From: VAZQ01 sp045811525
Lineage (GTDB): Bacteria; Pseudomonadota; Alphaproteobacteria; Rhizobiales; Xanthobacteraceae
NCBI GenBank assembly: GCA_045811525.1
Contig: JBJMTV010000016.1
Location: 124,001 to 188,000, forward strand
DNA length: 64,000 nt
Direction: 5' to 3'
The notes beneath the pieces are model-generated. The model did no database searches, was not told the origin of the DNA, and saw nothing but the letters and a program-made list of their open reading frames with translations. Made by a program: the position numbers and the translations under genes. The stretch's first letter is position 1. The number at the start of each line of letters is the position of its first letter. This document shows, piece after piece, positions 11,813-19,865 of the stretch.

Positions 11813-12358
11813 TTACCGCGCTACCCCCTCGAGCGGATAGGCCGCCTCGACCACATAGGGCCCGCCGCCCACCGAAGCACGCGAGGAAAACAGCACGAAT
11901 CGCGATATTTGGAACAGCGGCGAGCGGAGTGGCGCGCGCAGCGCCAGATAATCGGCCACTTGACGGTTTGACGTGTCGCGCAGCCGCGCCAGGGTGACAT
12001 GCGGGTTGTACTTGCGACCCTCCGGCTCGAGCCCCAAGAGCTGCATCAAGCGCTCGTGCTCGGCCTGCAGCTCCAGCAGCCCCTGCGCTGGCTGCAATGC
12101 GGCCACGAGAGCGCGCGGCTTGCGTCCGCCAAAGGATCGCAGGTCCTCAATCTGCAACTCAAGCGGCTGGCGCCGCACCCGCCGCAGGACCGACTCAACC
12201 TCGTGCGCCATGACGTCATCGACGTCGCCGATAAAGCGCAGCGTCACGTGATAGTTCTCCGGATCCACCCAACGCGCACCCGGCAGACCGCCGCGCAGGC
12301 CGGCCAAGGCATGCCCAATCGAAGCTGGAATTTCGAGAGCGGTGAACAGACGGGGCAT
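11813..12358 (-). CDS. thpR: RNA 2',3'-cyclic phosphodiesterase (2H family)
   Basis: Member of the 2H phosphoesterase family (LigT/ThpR), which hydrolyses 2',3'-cyclic phosphate RNA ends. 181 residues from the ATG at 12358 (MPRLFTALEIPASIGHALAG). The two catalytic HxT motifs are present: NYHVTLRF (His37) and NPHVTLARL (His120), with the expected spacing of about 83 residues. A start seven codons upstream (12379) is possible, but its extension runs toward the repeat element. Upstream of zapE by 28 bp on the same strand, so possibly cotranscribed with it. The physiological substrate is unknown. Confidence 0.9.
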   Translation of the reverse strand: MPRLFTALEIPASIGHALAGLRGGLPGARWVDPENYHVTLRFIGDVDDVMAHEVESVLRRVRRQPLELQIEDLRSFGGRKPRALVAALQPAQGLLELQAEHERLMQLLGLEPEGRKYNPHVTLARLRDTSNRQVADYLALRAPLRSPLFQISRFVLFSSRASVGGGPYVVEAAYPLEGVAR

Positions 12359-12379
12359 ACCAGGCGATGGAGTTAGCAA

Positions 12380-12541
12380 CTAGTGTCCCGATTCCGAAGT
12401 TCGCCTCATTGTGCGGCACCCCAGTTGCGAACTTCAGAATCGAAGGGACACTAGCAACTATGGGTTCAGTGTGGCTTTGGTTAAGAAGTCCGCATGACGA
12501 ACTCGCGGCAAGAATGATGCGGACTTCTGAACCGCCACACT
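12380..12541 (+). repeat. Two-hairpin composite palindromic repeat, copy 1 (arms A1 and B1)
   Basis: Arm A1 (12380-12454) is an imperfect palindrome: CTAGTGTCCCGATTCCGAAG pairs with the far end ...GGGACACTAG. Arm B1 (12468-12541) is a second palindrome whose outer parts are AGTGTGG...CCACACT and whose stem contains AAGTCCGCAT / ATGCGGACTT. A 13-bp spacer separates them. The whole unit recurs inverted at 45355-45517. All arms begin AGTGT and end ACACT. It lies between the convergent-side ends of thpR (5') and the esterase gene (3'). The 9-mer TAGCAACTA occurs at 12374 and 12452, on both sides of A1. Confidence 0.85.
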
Positions 12542-12611
12542 GGAGGATATAAGGCAAGCGGTCGAGAGTTGGGTGGCAGAGGGCCGCCCGGCTCTTCCAG
12601 CGGCGCCTGCG

Positions 12612-13250
12612 TCAACCCCGCCGCTGTTGCTGCACGCGCGCCAGTAACTCCTCGACCTTGGGCAGAATCCGCTCGACGAGGATCTGCACGCCCGCAGCGG
12701 TTGGATGCACGCCATCGCGCTGGTTTAGCTTCGCCTGCGCCGCCACCCCGTCGAGAAAAAAGGGATAAAGGAGTGCGTTGTGCTCAGTCGCCAGCTCGCC
12801 ATACATCGCTTCGAACTCGCGCGCAAAATCGACGCCCAGGTTGGGAGAGGCCCGCATCCCGGAAAGCAGAAGCGTCACACCGCGCTCGCGCAGACGGCGT
12901 AGAATCTCGGCCAAGGATTTGCGCGTGATCTTCGGATCGATGCCCATCAACATGTCGTTAGCGCCAAGCTCGACGATGACGGCATTCGCCTCCGGCGGGA
13001 CCGCCCAGTCGAGCCTTGCAAGTCCGCCCGCGGCAGTGTCGCCGGATACGCCGGCATTAATCACCTCAACCGCGTGCCCCCTCGCCCGCAGCGCGCTCTC
13101 CAACACTGCGGGGAACGCCGCTTCCGCCGGAAGCCCATAGCCGGCGACGAGCGAATCGCCCAACGCCACGAGACGCACTGGTTTTTCACCGGCCAAAGCG
13201 GGGGCGCCCAGCATGAGCATCAACAATGTGGCTGCCTGGACCCCTGCCAT
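12612..13250 (-). CDS. tesA: GDSL-family arylesterase / acyl-CoA thioesterase I (TesA-like), exported
   Basis: SGNH/GDSL hydrolase related to E. coli TesA (thioesterase I/protease I/lysophospholipase L1). From ATG at 13250 it has 212 residues, beginning with a signal peptide (MAGVQAATLLMLMLGAPALA). The catalytic set is present: GDSLVAGYG (Ser33), the oxyanion Gly in INAGVSGDT, GAND (Asn98), and DGVHP (Asp179, His182). Upstream in-frame codons to 13373 would bury the signal sequence and overlap the divergent gene, so they are not used. Divergent from the YbbA/YbbP exporter genes, the classic tesA-ybbA arrangement. Substrate is inferred only at family level. Confidence 0.92.
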   Translation of the reverse strand: MAGVQAATLLMLMLGAPALAGEKPVRLVALGDSLVAGYGLPAEAAFPAVLESALRARGHAVEVINAGVSGDTAAGGLARLDWAVPPEANAVIVELGANDMLMGIDPKITRKSLAEILRRLRERGVTLLLSGMRASPNLGVDFAREFEAMYGELATEHNALLYPFFLDGVAAQAKLNQRDGVHPTAAGVQILVERILPKVEELLARVQQQRRG

Positions 13251-13320
13251 AAAGGCCCCATATGAGCTGCACGAAACAGCTCCTCCTTGGCGGAGCGCCA
13301 AAAACAAAAAGCAGCGGCAC

Positions 13321-14034
13321 ATGCAGGACACCTCTGGGGCAGGGCGCAGCGCAATCGCGTTGCACGGGGTCAATCTGTCGCTGGGCAGGGGACCGGGAAG
13401 AGTTCATATCCTCAAGGACATCGAGCTCGATATAGGACGTGGCGAGGCCATCGGCATGGTCGGTCCCTCCGGCTCGGGCAAATCGACGCTGCTCATGGTG
13501 ATCGCCGGCCTCGAGCGCCCAGATAATGGTTCTGTCACCGTTGCCGGGCACATGCTCGATCAGCTCAGCGAGGATGCGCTGGCGCGCTTCCGCGGCCGTC
13601 ATGTTGGCATCGTGTTCCAGTCTTTCCACCTCATCCCCACCATGACCGCTATCGAGAATATCGCCGTCCCGCTGGAGCTTGCAGGTGTCGCGGAGGCGGC
13701 CGACCTGGCAGGACGCGAGCTCGCGGCTGTAGGCTTGAGCGGCCGAGCTCATCACTATCCCGCCCAGCTCTCGGGGGGCGAGCAGCAGCGGGTGGCCGTG
13801 GCGCGCGCGCTTGCACCCAATCCGGCCATCCTGATCGCCGACGAGCCCACCGGCAATCTCGACGAGAGTACGGGAGCAGAGATCATCGATTTGCTGTTTG
13901 CCGGGCACTCCGAACGCGGCACAACTTTGGTCCTGGTAACGCATGACACGGCGCTCGCCGCACGCTGCGACCGCGTCGTCCGACTGCGCTCCGGCCGGAT
14001 CGAGCAGTCCGCACAGGCGGGGCCCATCACGTGA
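13321..14034 (+). CDS. ybbA: ABC transporter ATP-binding protein (YbbA/LolD-like)
   Basis: ATPase subunit of a MacB/LolD-superfamily ABC system. 237 residues from ATG at 13321. Walker A GPSGSGKST (48-56), Q-loop VFQSFHLIPTMTAIENIAVP, signature LSGGEQQRVAVARAL and Walker B ILIADEPTGNLDE followed by the H-loop VTHD are all intact. The stop overlaps the GTG start of the permease gene by four bases, so the two are translationally coupled. Its divergent partner is the GDSL esterase. The transported substrate of YbbAP-type systems is not established; lipid-related export or membrane-protein release are possibilities. Confidence 0.93.
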   Translation: MQDTSGAGRSAIALHGVNLSLGRGPGRVHILKDIELDIGRGEAIGMVGPSGSGKSTLLMVIAGLERPDNGSVTVAGHMLDQLSEDALARFRGRHVGIVFQSFHLIPTMTAIENIAVPLELAGVAEAADLAGRELAAVGLSGRAHHYPAQLSGGEQQRVAVARALAPNPAILIADEPTGNLDESTGAEIIDLLFAGHSERGTTLVLVTHDTALAARCDRVVRLRSGRIEQSAQAGPIT

Positions 14035-16619
14035 CCGGGGAGAACGCTGTGCTGTCTTCGGCGCACGCGAGTGACGTCACCTCGGGCAGGCTTTTGCCGC
14101 TGCGCTACGCGTTGCGCGAGCTGCGGGGTGGCTTGCGCGGCTTCTCCGTTTTCATCGCCTGCATCGGACTGGGAGTCATGGCGATTGCAGGCGTCGGCTC
14201 CGTGGCGGCCGGCCTGGGCAATGGGCTCGCACGCCAGGGGCGCGTCATCCTCGGCGGCGACGCCGCGTTCTCCCTGAGCCTGCGCGAAGCGAGCGCGACC
14301 GAGCGCAGTTTTCTCGAGCAGCACGGGCGTGTCTCGGTCGCGGCAACCACGCGCGCCATGGCGCGCACGGCGGCGGGCGCGACTGCGCTGGTTGAGCTTA
14401 AGGCTGTTGATGCTCTTTATCCCCTCTACGGCGCCGTCGAGCTCGACCCCGAGCAGCCGCTGTCCACAGCATTGGCAGAGCGAGATGGCATCTTTGGTGC
14501 CGCTGCCGATGCAACGCTGCTGGCGCGGTTCGAGCTCACACCGGGATCGCGCATTACACTTGGCGCTGCGGCAATCGAAATTCGCGCGCTGCTGGCGTCC
14601 GAGCCCGACAAGCTTGCTGGCGGCATCGGCTTTGGTCCGCGGCTCCTCATCAGCGATGCGGCGTTGCGGGCGACCGGCCTACTGCAGCCCGGGAGCATTG
14701 TGCGCTGGCACTACCGCGTACGACTGCCTGACAACGATACTGCTGACACAGCTGTGCGTGCCCTCAGCACTGCCGTGCAAGCGGAGCTTCCGGAGTCTGG
14801 CTGGGAGATTCGCACACGCTCCAATGCCTCGCCGTCTCTGGAACAGAACGTTGAGCGCTTCACGCAGTACCTGACGCTGGTCGGGCTGACCGCACTTCTC
14901 GTCGGCGGGGTGGGCGTGGCCAATGCGGTCAGCCGGCATCTCGACCGCCGGCGCGAGGTCATCGCGACATTGAAGTCGCTCGGCAGCACCGGTACGCGCG
15001 TTTTCATCATCTATTTGACGCAGGTGGTGACGCTGGCGCTCATCGGCGCAGTTCCCGGGCTCATCGTCGGCGCCGCGTTGCCCTATCTCATCGCCTGGGG
15101 CTTCGGTCGCGTGCTGCCGATTCCGCTGGTGCCGGGGCTCGATCCACTGGCACTCGTCCTGTCCCTGCTCTACGGCCTGCTCACGGCGGTTGCGTTTGCC
15201 TTGTGGCCGCTCGGGCGCGCCCATGACATACCGGCAGCGGCGCTATTCCGCGACAAGGTCGAACGCCGATCACAGCGCCCGCGCGCGGCCTACATGCTGG
15301 GGACGATCCTGAGCGGATGCGTGCTCGCCGGGCTCGCCGTCGAGCTCGCCTATGACCGGCGGATTGCCGCGATCTTCGTTGCCGCGGCTGGCGCAGTCTT
15401 TCTGCTCCTGCGCGGCGTCGCGGCCCTTCTTATGCTCATAGCGCGTAAGATGCCGCGCTCGTCCTCGCCCGTGGTCCGGCTGGCGGTTGCAAACATTCAC
15501 CGACCCGGCGCACTCACCCCGAGCGTGGTGCTTTCGCTCGGCGTTGGTGTGGCGCTTCTGGCCACGGTAATTGGCATAGAGGGTAATCTGCGCCAGCAGT
15601 TTTTGGCGGCATTGCCGGACAAGGCGCCGAGCTTCTATTTCATCGACATTCCGGCAGACGCTGCCGCTGCGTTCGAATCCTTCGTGCGGACGCGAGCGCC
15701 CGGCGCAAGGCTCGAGGGCGTGCCAATGCTGCGCGGCCGGATCGTCGCAGTGAACGGCGTGCCTGCCGAAAAGCTCAAGCCAGCGCCGGATGTGGCGTGG
15801 ACCCTGCAGAGCGATCGTGGGATCACCTATTCCGACAAGCTCCCGGCAGGCTCGCGCCTCATCGCCGGAGAATGGTGGCCGCCAGATGAGCCGCGCGCCC
15901 TGGTGTCGTTCGAGAAACGCATTGCCGACGGCCTCGGCATCAAGATCGGCGACCGCGTGACCGTCAACGTGCTCGGCCGCAATCTCGAGGTCACCGTTGC
16001 CAATCTGCGCACCGTGGACTGGCAGAGTCTGGGCATCAACTTCGTCATGGTGTTTTCGCCAGCCACAATGCGCGGTGCGCCGCACACGCGTATCGCGACT
16101 CTCACCTATCCCGGAGGAAGCAGCCCCGGGGATGAGGCTGCCCTGCTGAAGGCCGTGGCCGGCGCGTATCCGGGCGTGGCCACCGTGCGCGTTCGCGATG
16201 CCCTCGAGGCGGTCGGCGCGCTTCTCACCAACCTGGTCACCGCGATCCGCGGCGCGAGCGCGCTCACCTTGCTCGTGGCGATCCTCGTGCTCGGGGGCGC
16301 GCTCGCCGCCGGCCATAGACACCGGGTGTACGATGCCGTGATTCTGAAGACGGTCGGCGCCACGCGCGTGCGGCTGCTGGCAGCTTATGCGCTCGAATAT
16401 CTCGCACTCGGCATTGCGACGGCCGTTTTCGGGGTCGCTGCCGGGGCCGCGGCTTCAGCCGTTGTCGTCACGAAACTCATGAACCTGCCGTTCGCGTGGA
16501 TCGCCGGCCCCTCCTTGCTCGCGGCGGCTGCGGCGGTTGGCGGTACCGTGCTGCTCGGGTTGCTTGGCACTTTCACGGCACTCGGACAGAAACCGGCGCC
16601 GGTGCTACGAAACCTATGA
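14031..16619 (+). CDS. ybbP: ABC transporter permease, YbbP-like, two FtsX domains
   Basis: Large inner-membrane permease of 862 residues starting at GTG 14031, inside the stop of ybbA. Architecture seen: a first membrane helix near 40-60, a periplasmic domain, a block of three helices about residues 285-400 (FtsX domain), a further pair of hydrophobic segments about 425-480, a second periplasmic region, and a C-terminal FtsX block about 735-860. That is the duplicated ~800-residue layout of YbbP rather than the short LolC/MacB form. It functions with the preceding ATPase; no periplasmic adaptor is encoded here. Substrate unknown. Confidence 0.9.
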   Translation: MTGENAVLSSAHASDVTSGRLLPLRYALRELRGGLRGFSVFIACIGLGVMAIAGVGSVAAGLGNGLARQGRVILGGDAAFSLSLREASATERSFLEQHGRVSVAATTRAMARTAAGATALVELKAVDALYPLYGAVELDPEQPLSTALAERDGIFGAAADATLLARFELTPGSRITLGAAAIEIRALLASEPDKLAGGIGFGPRLLISDAALRATGLLQPGSIVRWHYRVRLPDNDTADTAVRALSTAVQAELPESGWEIRTRSNASPSLEQNVERFTQYLTLVGLTALLVGGVGVANAVSRHLDRRREVIATLKSLGSTGTRVFIIYLTQVVTLALIGAVPGLIVGAALPYLIAWGFGRVLPIPLVPGLDPLALVLSLLYGLLTAVAFALWPLGRAHDIPAAALFRDKVERRSQRPRAAYMLGTILSGCVLAGLAVELAYDRRIAAIFVAAAGAVFLLLRGVAALLMLIARKMPRSSSPVVRLAVANIHRPGALTPSVVLSLGVGVALLATVIGIEGNLRQQFLAALPDKAPSFYFIDIPADAAAAFESFVRTRAPGARLEGVPMLRGRIVAVNGVPAEKLKPAPDVAWTLQSDRGITYSDKLPAGSRLIAGEWWPPDEPRALVSFEKRIADGLGIKIGDRVTVNVLGRNLEVTVANLRTVDWQSLGINFVMVFSPATMRGAPHTRIATLTYPGGSSPGDEAALLKAVAGAYPGVATVRVRDALEAVGALLTNLVTAIRGASALTLLVAILVLGGALAAGHRHRVYDAVILKTVGATRVRLLAAYALEYLALGIATAVFGVAAGAAASAVVVTKLMNLPFAWIAGPSLLAAAAAVGGTVLLGLLGTFTALGQKPAPVLRNL

Positions 16620-16846
16620 GCGCAAGCGGTGCGACATGAGATCCGCTGCAAACCACTCCGAGTAGCACTCCTGGCGTGAAATCAAGCACCTAACCAGGTG
16701 ATCCGGTAACGGTGCGCTAACAAATCGGCTCTACGGGATCTGGCGCCGGAACCCGTCTCGCACTAAATTCGGCGCATCGGACGTCACGGCTGATCAGCCG
16801 GGCGCCACAAGCCGGCTAAATGCCGGGTAGGAAAGAGGGAACTTCG

Positions 16847-17605
16847 ATGTCGGATTTCGACCGGAACTACGCGGCGCGCAGCCGTGGCCTCGGTGCGGAT
16901 CGGGCAGTTGCGATCGACCAGGGACTGCGGGCCTACATGATCCGCGTCTACAATTATATGGCGGCGGGCCTGGCGCTCACCGGCGTGGTGGCGTGGCTGA
17001 CGTTCAATGCCGCGGTCACCGAGACGGGTGGGCGGCTTGCGCTGACGGAGTTCGGCCGCACGCTCTACAGCACTCCTGTCGCGATCGTGCTGTTCCTCGG
17101 CACGCTCGGTTTGGTGTTCGCGATCAGCTTCATGATCCAGCGCCTGCAGCCAGCGACGGCTTTCGCGCTGTTCATGGTCTATGCCGGCGCGCTCGGACTT
17201 ATGCTGTCCTCCGTGTTCCTCACCTATACCGAGACTTCGGTCACCCGCGTCTTCTTCATCTCGGCGGCGGCTTTCGGCGCGCTCAGCATGTACGGCTACA
17301 CGACGCGGCGCGATCTGACGCCAATCGGCTCGTTCTTAGTGATGGGCCTCATCGGGCTGATCATCGCCATGCTCGTGAACATGTTCCTGAAGAGCACCGG
17401 GGTCGAGTTCATCATCTCGGCTGCCGGCGTTCTGATCTTCGCTGGGCTCACCGCTTGGGATACGCAGAAGATCAAGGAGATGTATGATCCGCGCGAGGAC
17501 GGCACGCTGGTCGGCCGCAAGGCTGTCATGGGTGCGCTCACGCTGTACCTCGACTTCATCAACCTGTTCATGTTCCTGCTGCGCTTCCTCGGCGACCGCC
17601 GCTGA
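16847..17605 (+). CDS. Bax inhibitor-1/YccA family membrane protein
   Basis: Inner-membrane protein of the Bax-inhibitor-1 (UPF0005/YccA/YbhL) family. 252 residues from ATG at 16847, chosen because a GAAAGAGGGA Shine-Dalgarno lies at 16831-16840 and the upstream ATG at 16820 precedes it. Seven hydrophobic segments are visible; the soluble N-terminus (RNYAARSRGLGADRAVAIDQGLRAYM) and the C-terminal LTLYLDFINLFMFLLRFLG are family hallmarks. Relatives bind or leak Ca2+/H+ and some (YccA) modulate FtsH; the role here is not shown. Monocistronic: followed by a strong terminator at 17635. Confidence 0.92.
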   Translation: MSDFDRNYAARSRGLGADRAVAIDQGLRAYMIRVYNYMAAGLALTGVVAWLTFNAAVTETGGRLALTEFGRTLYSTPVAIVLFLGTLGLVFAISFMIQRLQPATAFALFMVYAGALGLMLSSVFLTYTETSVTRVFFISAAAFGALSMYGYTTRRDLTPIGSFLVMGLIGLIIAMLVNMFLKSTGVEFIISAAGVLIFAGLTAWDTQKIKEMYDPREDGTLVGRKAVMGALTLYLDFINLFMFLLRFLGDRR

Positions 17606-17634
17606 GCAGAATAACGTAGCGACTGCGCTGGCGG

Positions 17635-17656
17635 CGCCCCGGCCAAGGCCGGGGCG
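17635..17656 (+). terminator. Intrinsic terminator after the Bax-inhibitor family gene
   Basis: Perfect 10-bp GC stem (CGCCCCGGCC, AA, GGCCGGGGCG) followed by TTGCCATTTT. It lies 30 bp after the stop and before the GNAT gene, so the two same-strand genes are probably transcribed separately. Confidence 0.8.
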
Positions 17657-17689
17657 TTGCCATTTTCAGGGACCATTTTCGCGCCGCGA

Positions 17690-18238
17690 ATGTCGCCTGT
17701 CGTGCCGTCCCTATCCGCACTGGTGCGACCAGCAGAGCCGGGCGACCTGGCAGCCATCACCGCCATCTACGACCATGCCGTGCGGCATGGCACGGCAACG
17801 TTCGAGATCGACCCGCCTAATATCACCGAGATGACGCGCCGCTATGAAAGCCTACGCCGGGGTGGGTTCCCCTATCTTGTGGCCGAGCACGCCGAGACGA
17901 TCTGCGGCTATGCCTATGCCGGTCCTTACCGCCCTCGCCCGGCTTACCGCTGGAGCGTTGAAGATTCGATCTACATCGCCGCTGACATGCAGCGGCGAGG
18001 CGTCGGTCGCATTCTGCTCACCCAACTGATCGCCGAAGCCGGCAATTTGGGCTTTCGGCAAATGATTGCCGTGATCGGCGATTCCGCCAATGCCGCGTCA
18101 ATAGAGTTGCACCGCGTGCTTGGCTTCCGCGCGGTCGGCACATTCGACAATGTAGGTTTCAAATTTGGCCGCTGGCTTGACAGCGTGCTGATGCAGAGGC
18201 CCCTCGCCGAAGGTAGTCGCACCCTGCCCGGCGGCTAA
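17690..18238 (+). CDS. GNAT N-acetyltransferase, phosphinothricin-acetyltransferase-like
   Basis: Acetyl-CoA-dependent N-acetyltransferase of the Pat/YncA group. About 182 residues from ATG at 17690; an in-frame ATG at 17657 sits right on the terminator and is less likely. The order of motifs fits the family: LVRPAEPGDLAAITAIYDHAV at the N-terminus, AYAGPYRPRPAYRWSVEDSI, the acetyl-CoA P-loop MQRRGVGRILLTQLI, then HRVLGFRAVGTFDNVGFKFG near the C-terminus. YncA-type enzymes acetylate methionine derivatives or phosphinothricin; which substrate applies here cannot be told. Confidence 0.85.
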   Translation: MSPVVPSLSALVRPAEPGDLAAITAIYDHAVRHGTATFEIDPPNITEMTRRYESLRRGGFPYLVAEHAETICGYAYAGPYRPRPAYRWSVEDSIYIAADMQRRGVGRILLTQLIAEAGNLGFRQMIAVIGDSANAASIELHRVLGFRAVGTFDNVGFKFGRWLDSVLMQRPLAEGSRTLPGG

Positions 18239-18264
18239 CTCCGGCGGCCAGAGTGCGCGAGGGT

Positions 18265-18624
18265 CTACGCTACAATCCGCAATGATTTATCGAGCGCACC
18301 CAACACGCGATCAAGCTCATGGCCTCGGCGGACGATCAGGCCCGTGGCGGAGATCACGCTGTAGGCGCCCTGCCTCCGGGCGAGCTTCGGATGTTTTTCG
18401 ATCCGGTAAACCGGAACTTCCGACGCCCGGCGGAACACGGAGAACACGGCGCGGTCCCGCAAAAAGTCGATTGCATAATCGCGCCACTCGCCGGCTGCGA
18501 CCTTGCGGCCGTACAGGTTGAATATACGATTGAGCTCGCGCCGATCAAACGTGACGCGGCTCGGGGGGGCGAGCGTGCTCTCGCCCCCACGGATCTCGCT
18601 CGGGTCACCATCGGCCAAGCTCAT
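18265..18624 (-). CDS. DUF2794 family protein
   Basis: 119-residue cytoplasmic protein of DUF2794, a family confined mainly to Alphaproteobacteria. The core RVTFDRRELNRIFNLYGRKV and WRDYAIDFLRDRAVFSVFRR is recognisable, followed by PVYRIEKHPKL and the C-terminal GRELDRVL-like helix. Start chosen at ATG 18624 because it gives the family's usual length; the frame stays open to 18756 but the extension is Gly-rich translation of repeat DNA. Function unknown. It lies near acnA/DUF1223, a neighbourhood I recall from related genomes. Confidence 0.85.
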   Translation of the reverse strand: MSLADGDPSEIRGGESTLAPPSRVTFDRRELNRIFNLYGRKVAAGEWRDYAIDFLRDRAVFSVFRRASEVPVYRIEKHPKLARRQGAYSVISATGLIVRRGHELDRVLGALDKSLRIVA

Positions 18625-18730
18625 GCGGCGCCTCCATTCCTGTGCCTGTGCAAGATGGATGATCGCGCCGGCCGCGTCTGCGGGCAAGACCCAGGCGCAG
18701 CCCATTTCGACGCGAGCGATGCAGCTAGCC

Positions 18731-18931
18731 GGACCCCCACCCCCGCCCCTCCCCACAAGGGGGAGGGGAGTGCACCGAGTGCGTGTCTAGCGTTCTAGTG
18801 ATCCTCGCATGGGGTCAGGCTTGGCGCAGCCCCGTGAAGAAGAAGGACCGAGGCTGTGGCGGCGGCAGTGTCGTCCCGCTTACTCGGTCTGCTCCCCTCC
18901 CCCTTGTGGGGAGGGGCGGGGGGTGGGGGGT
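18731..18931. repeat. Pair of inverted GC-rich palindromic repeats in the DUF2794/DUF1223 spacer
   Basis: The 348-bp gap between the DUF2794 and DUF1223 genes (18625-18972) holds two facing copies of one unit: 18731-18770 (ACCCCCACCCCCGCCCCTCC then CCACAAGGGGGAGGGGAG) and its inverted copy at 18892-18931. The similarity extends outward into ACTCGGT. They could pair into a long stem over a ~120-bp loop. No gene is supported in the gap. Confidence 0.75.
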
Positions 18932-18972
18932 CAAACCAGCATACTCCGCAGCAGCAGCTAGCGCGAATGCTG

Positions 18973-19743
18973 CTATTTCAGCGCAACCAGCGCGGCACCT
19001 AAAACCGCTCTAGGCTTCTGCTCGCTTCCACGCTGCAACACCACCACGGCAGTATCGACGCCGTCGACCTCAAGCTTGTGGCGGGCGATGCTCCAGGACG
19101 CTGCTTTGCCGCTCCACTCGCCAAGCTTGATCCACCGCCGCAGAACATTGTGATAGGTGATTTCCTGACCTTTGTTCTCGCCGCGGGCGATCGCAATCTT
19201 GATCCCCTTTGCGAGGCCGAAAAGCCAGACTTCAGCATTCGCCTCCGCGGCGTCGCTGCCTTGCCGCGCGACAGCGGCGGGGGCATCGGGGACCGCGACA
19301 CTGATCTGTTCATCAGCGACCGTGAGCTCCACCGGAGCAACGGTCATTGCGCCATTCTTGCCGCGGCTTTTGCTGATGGCGTGCTCGATTGCCGCCTTGT
19401 CACTGCCGAGCACGTGCACTGCGCCGTTTACGACCACCTGGGGCGTATAGACCTTCTCGTCTCCGCGCACTTGCGCGTAGGCGCGTTGGCGTGCCGTGTT
19501 GTGTGGATTGGCCAGCGTGTCCTTCCAGCCGAGATAGTCCCAATAGTCGATCGGCACGCTGATGGGAACAAGCGTCGGATCCGCAGCAAGCTCGGCCAGG
19601 AGCTTGTCAGCAGCCGGGCAGGACGAGCAACCTTGGCTGGTGAAGAGCTCGATGGTCGCGCGAGGCTCCGCACCGGCTTCCCAACTGACCGTTCCAGACG
19701 TGCAGAATGCGAGGACCGCATAGGCGAGAGAACGACGCACCAT
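18973..19743 (-). CDS. DUF1223 family exported thioredoxin-like protein
   Basis: 256 residues with an N-terminal signal peptide (MVRRSLAYAVLAFCTSGTVS...AGA). The mature part opens with ATIELFTSQGCSSCPAADKL, the DUF1223 version of a thioredoxin-fold CxxC motif (CSSC, about residues 39-42), then ADPTLVPISVPIDYWDYLGW and YTPQVVVNGAVHVLGSD (cis-Pro-type loop YTPQ). Likely a periplasmic redox protein, but no partner or substrate is known for the family. It lies downstream of acnA on the same strand, 122 bp away. Whether the CxxC is redox active is inference. Confidence 0.9.
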   Translation of the reverse strand: MVRRSLAYAVLAFCTSGTVSWEAGAEPRATIELFTSQGCSSCPAADKLLAELAADPTLVPISVPIDYWDYLGWKDTLANPHNTARQRAYAQVRGDEKVYTPQVVVNGAVHVLGSDKAAIEHAISKSRGKNGAMTVAPVELTVADEQISVAVPDAPAAVARQGSDAAEANAEVWLFGLAKGIKIAIARGENKGQEITYHNVLRRWIKLGEWSGKAASWSIARHKLEVDGVDTAVVVLQRGSEQKPRAVLGAALVALK

Positions 19744-19865
19744 AACCCGCCCTCGACTGACTTCACGTCACCTGCACATTGGCATAACGGGCGACGCGTT
19801 CACCCACCACTCAATTCAAGGTGAGGTGAGTAAACCGCAGCGCAGTATCGGGCGGTCCGGTTAAT

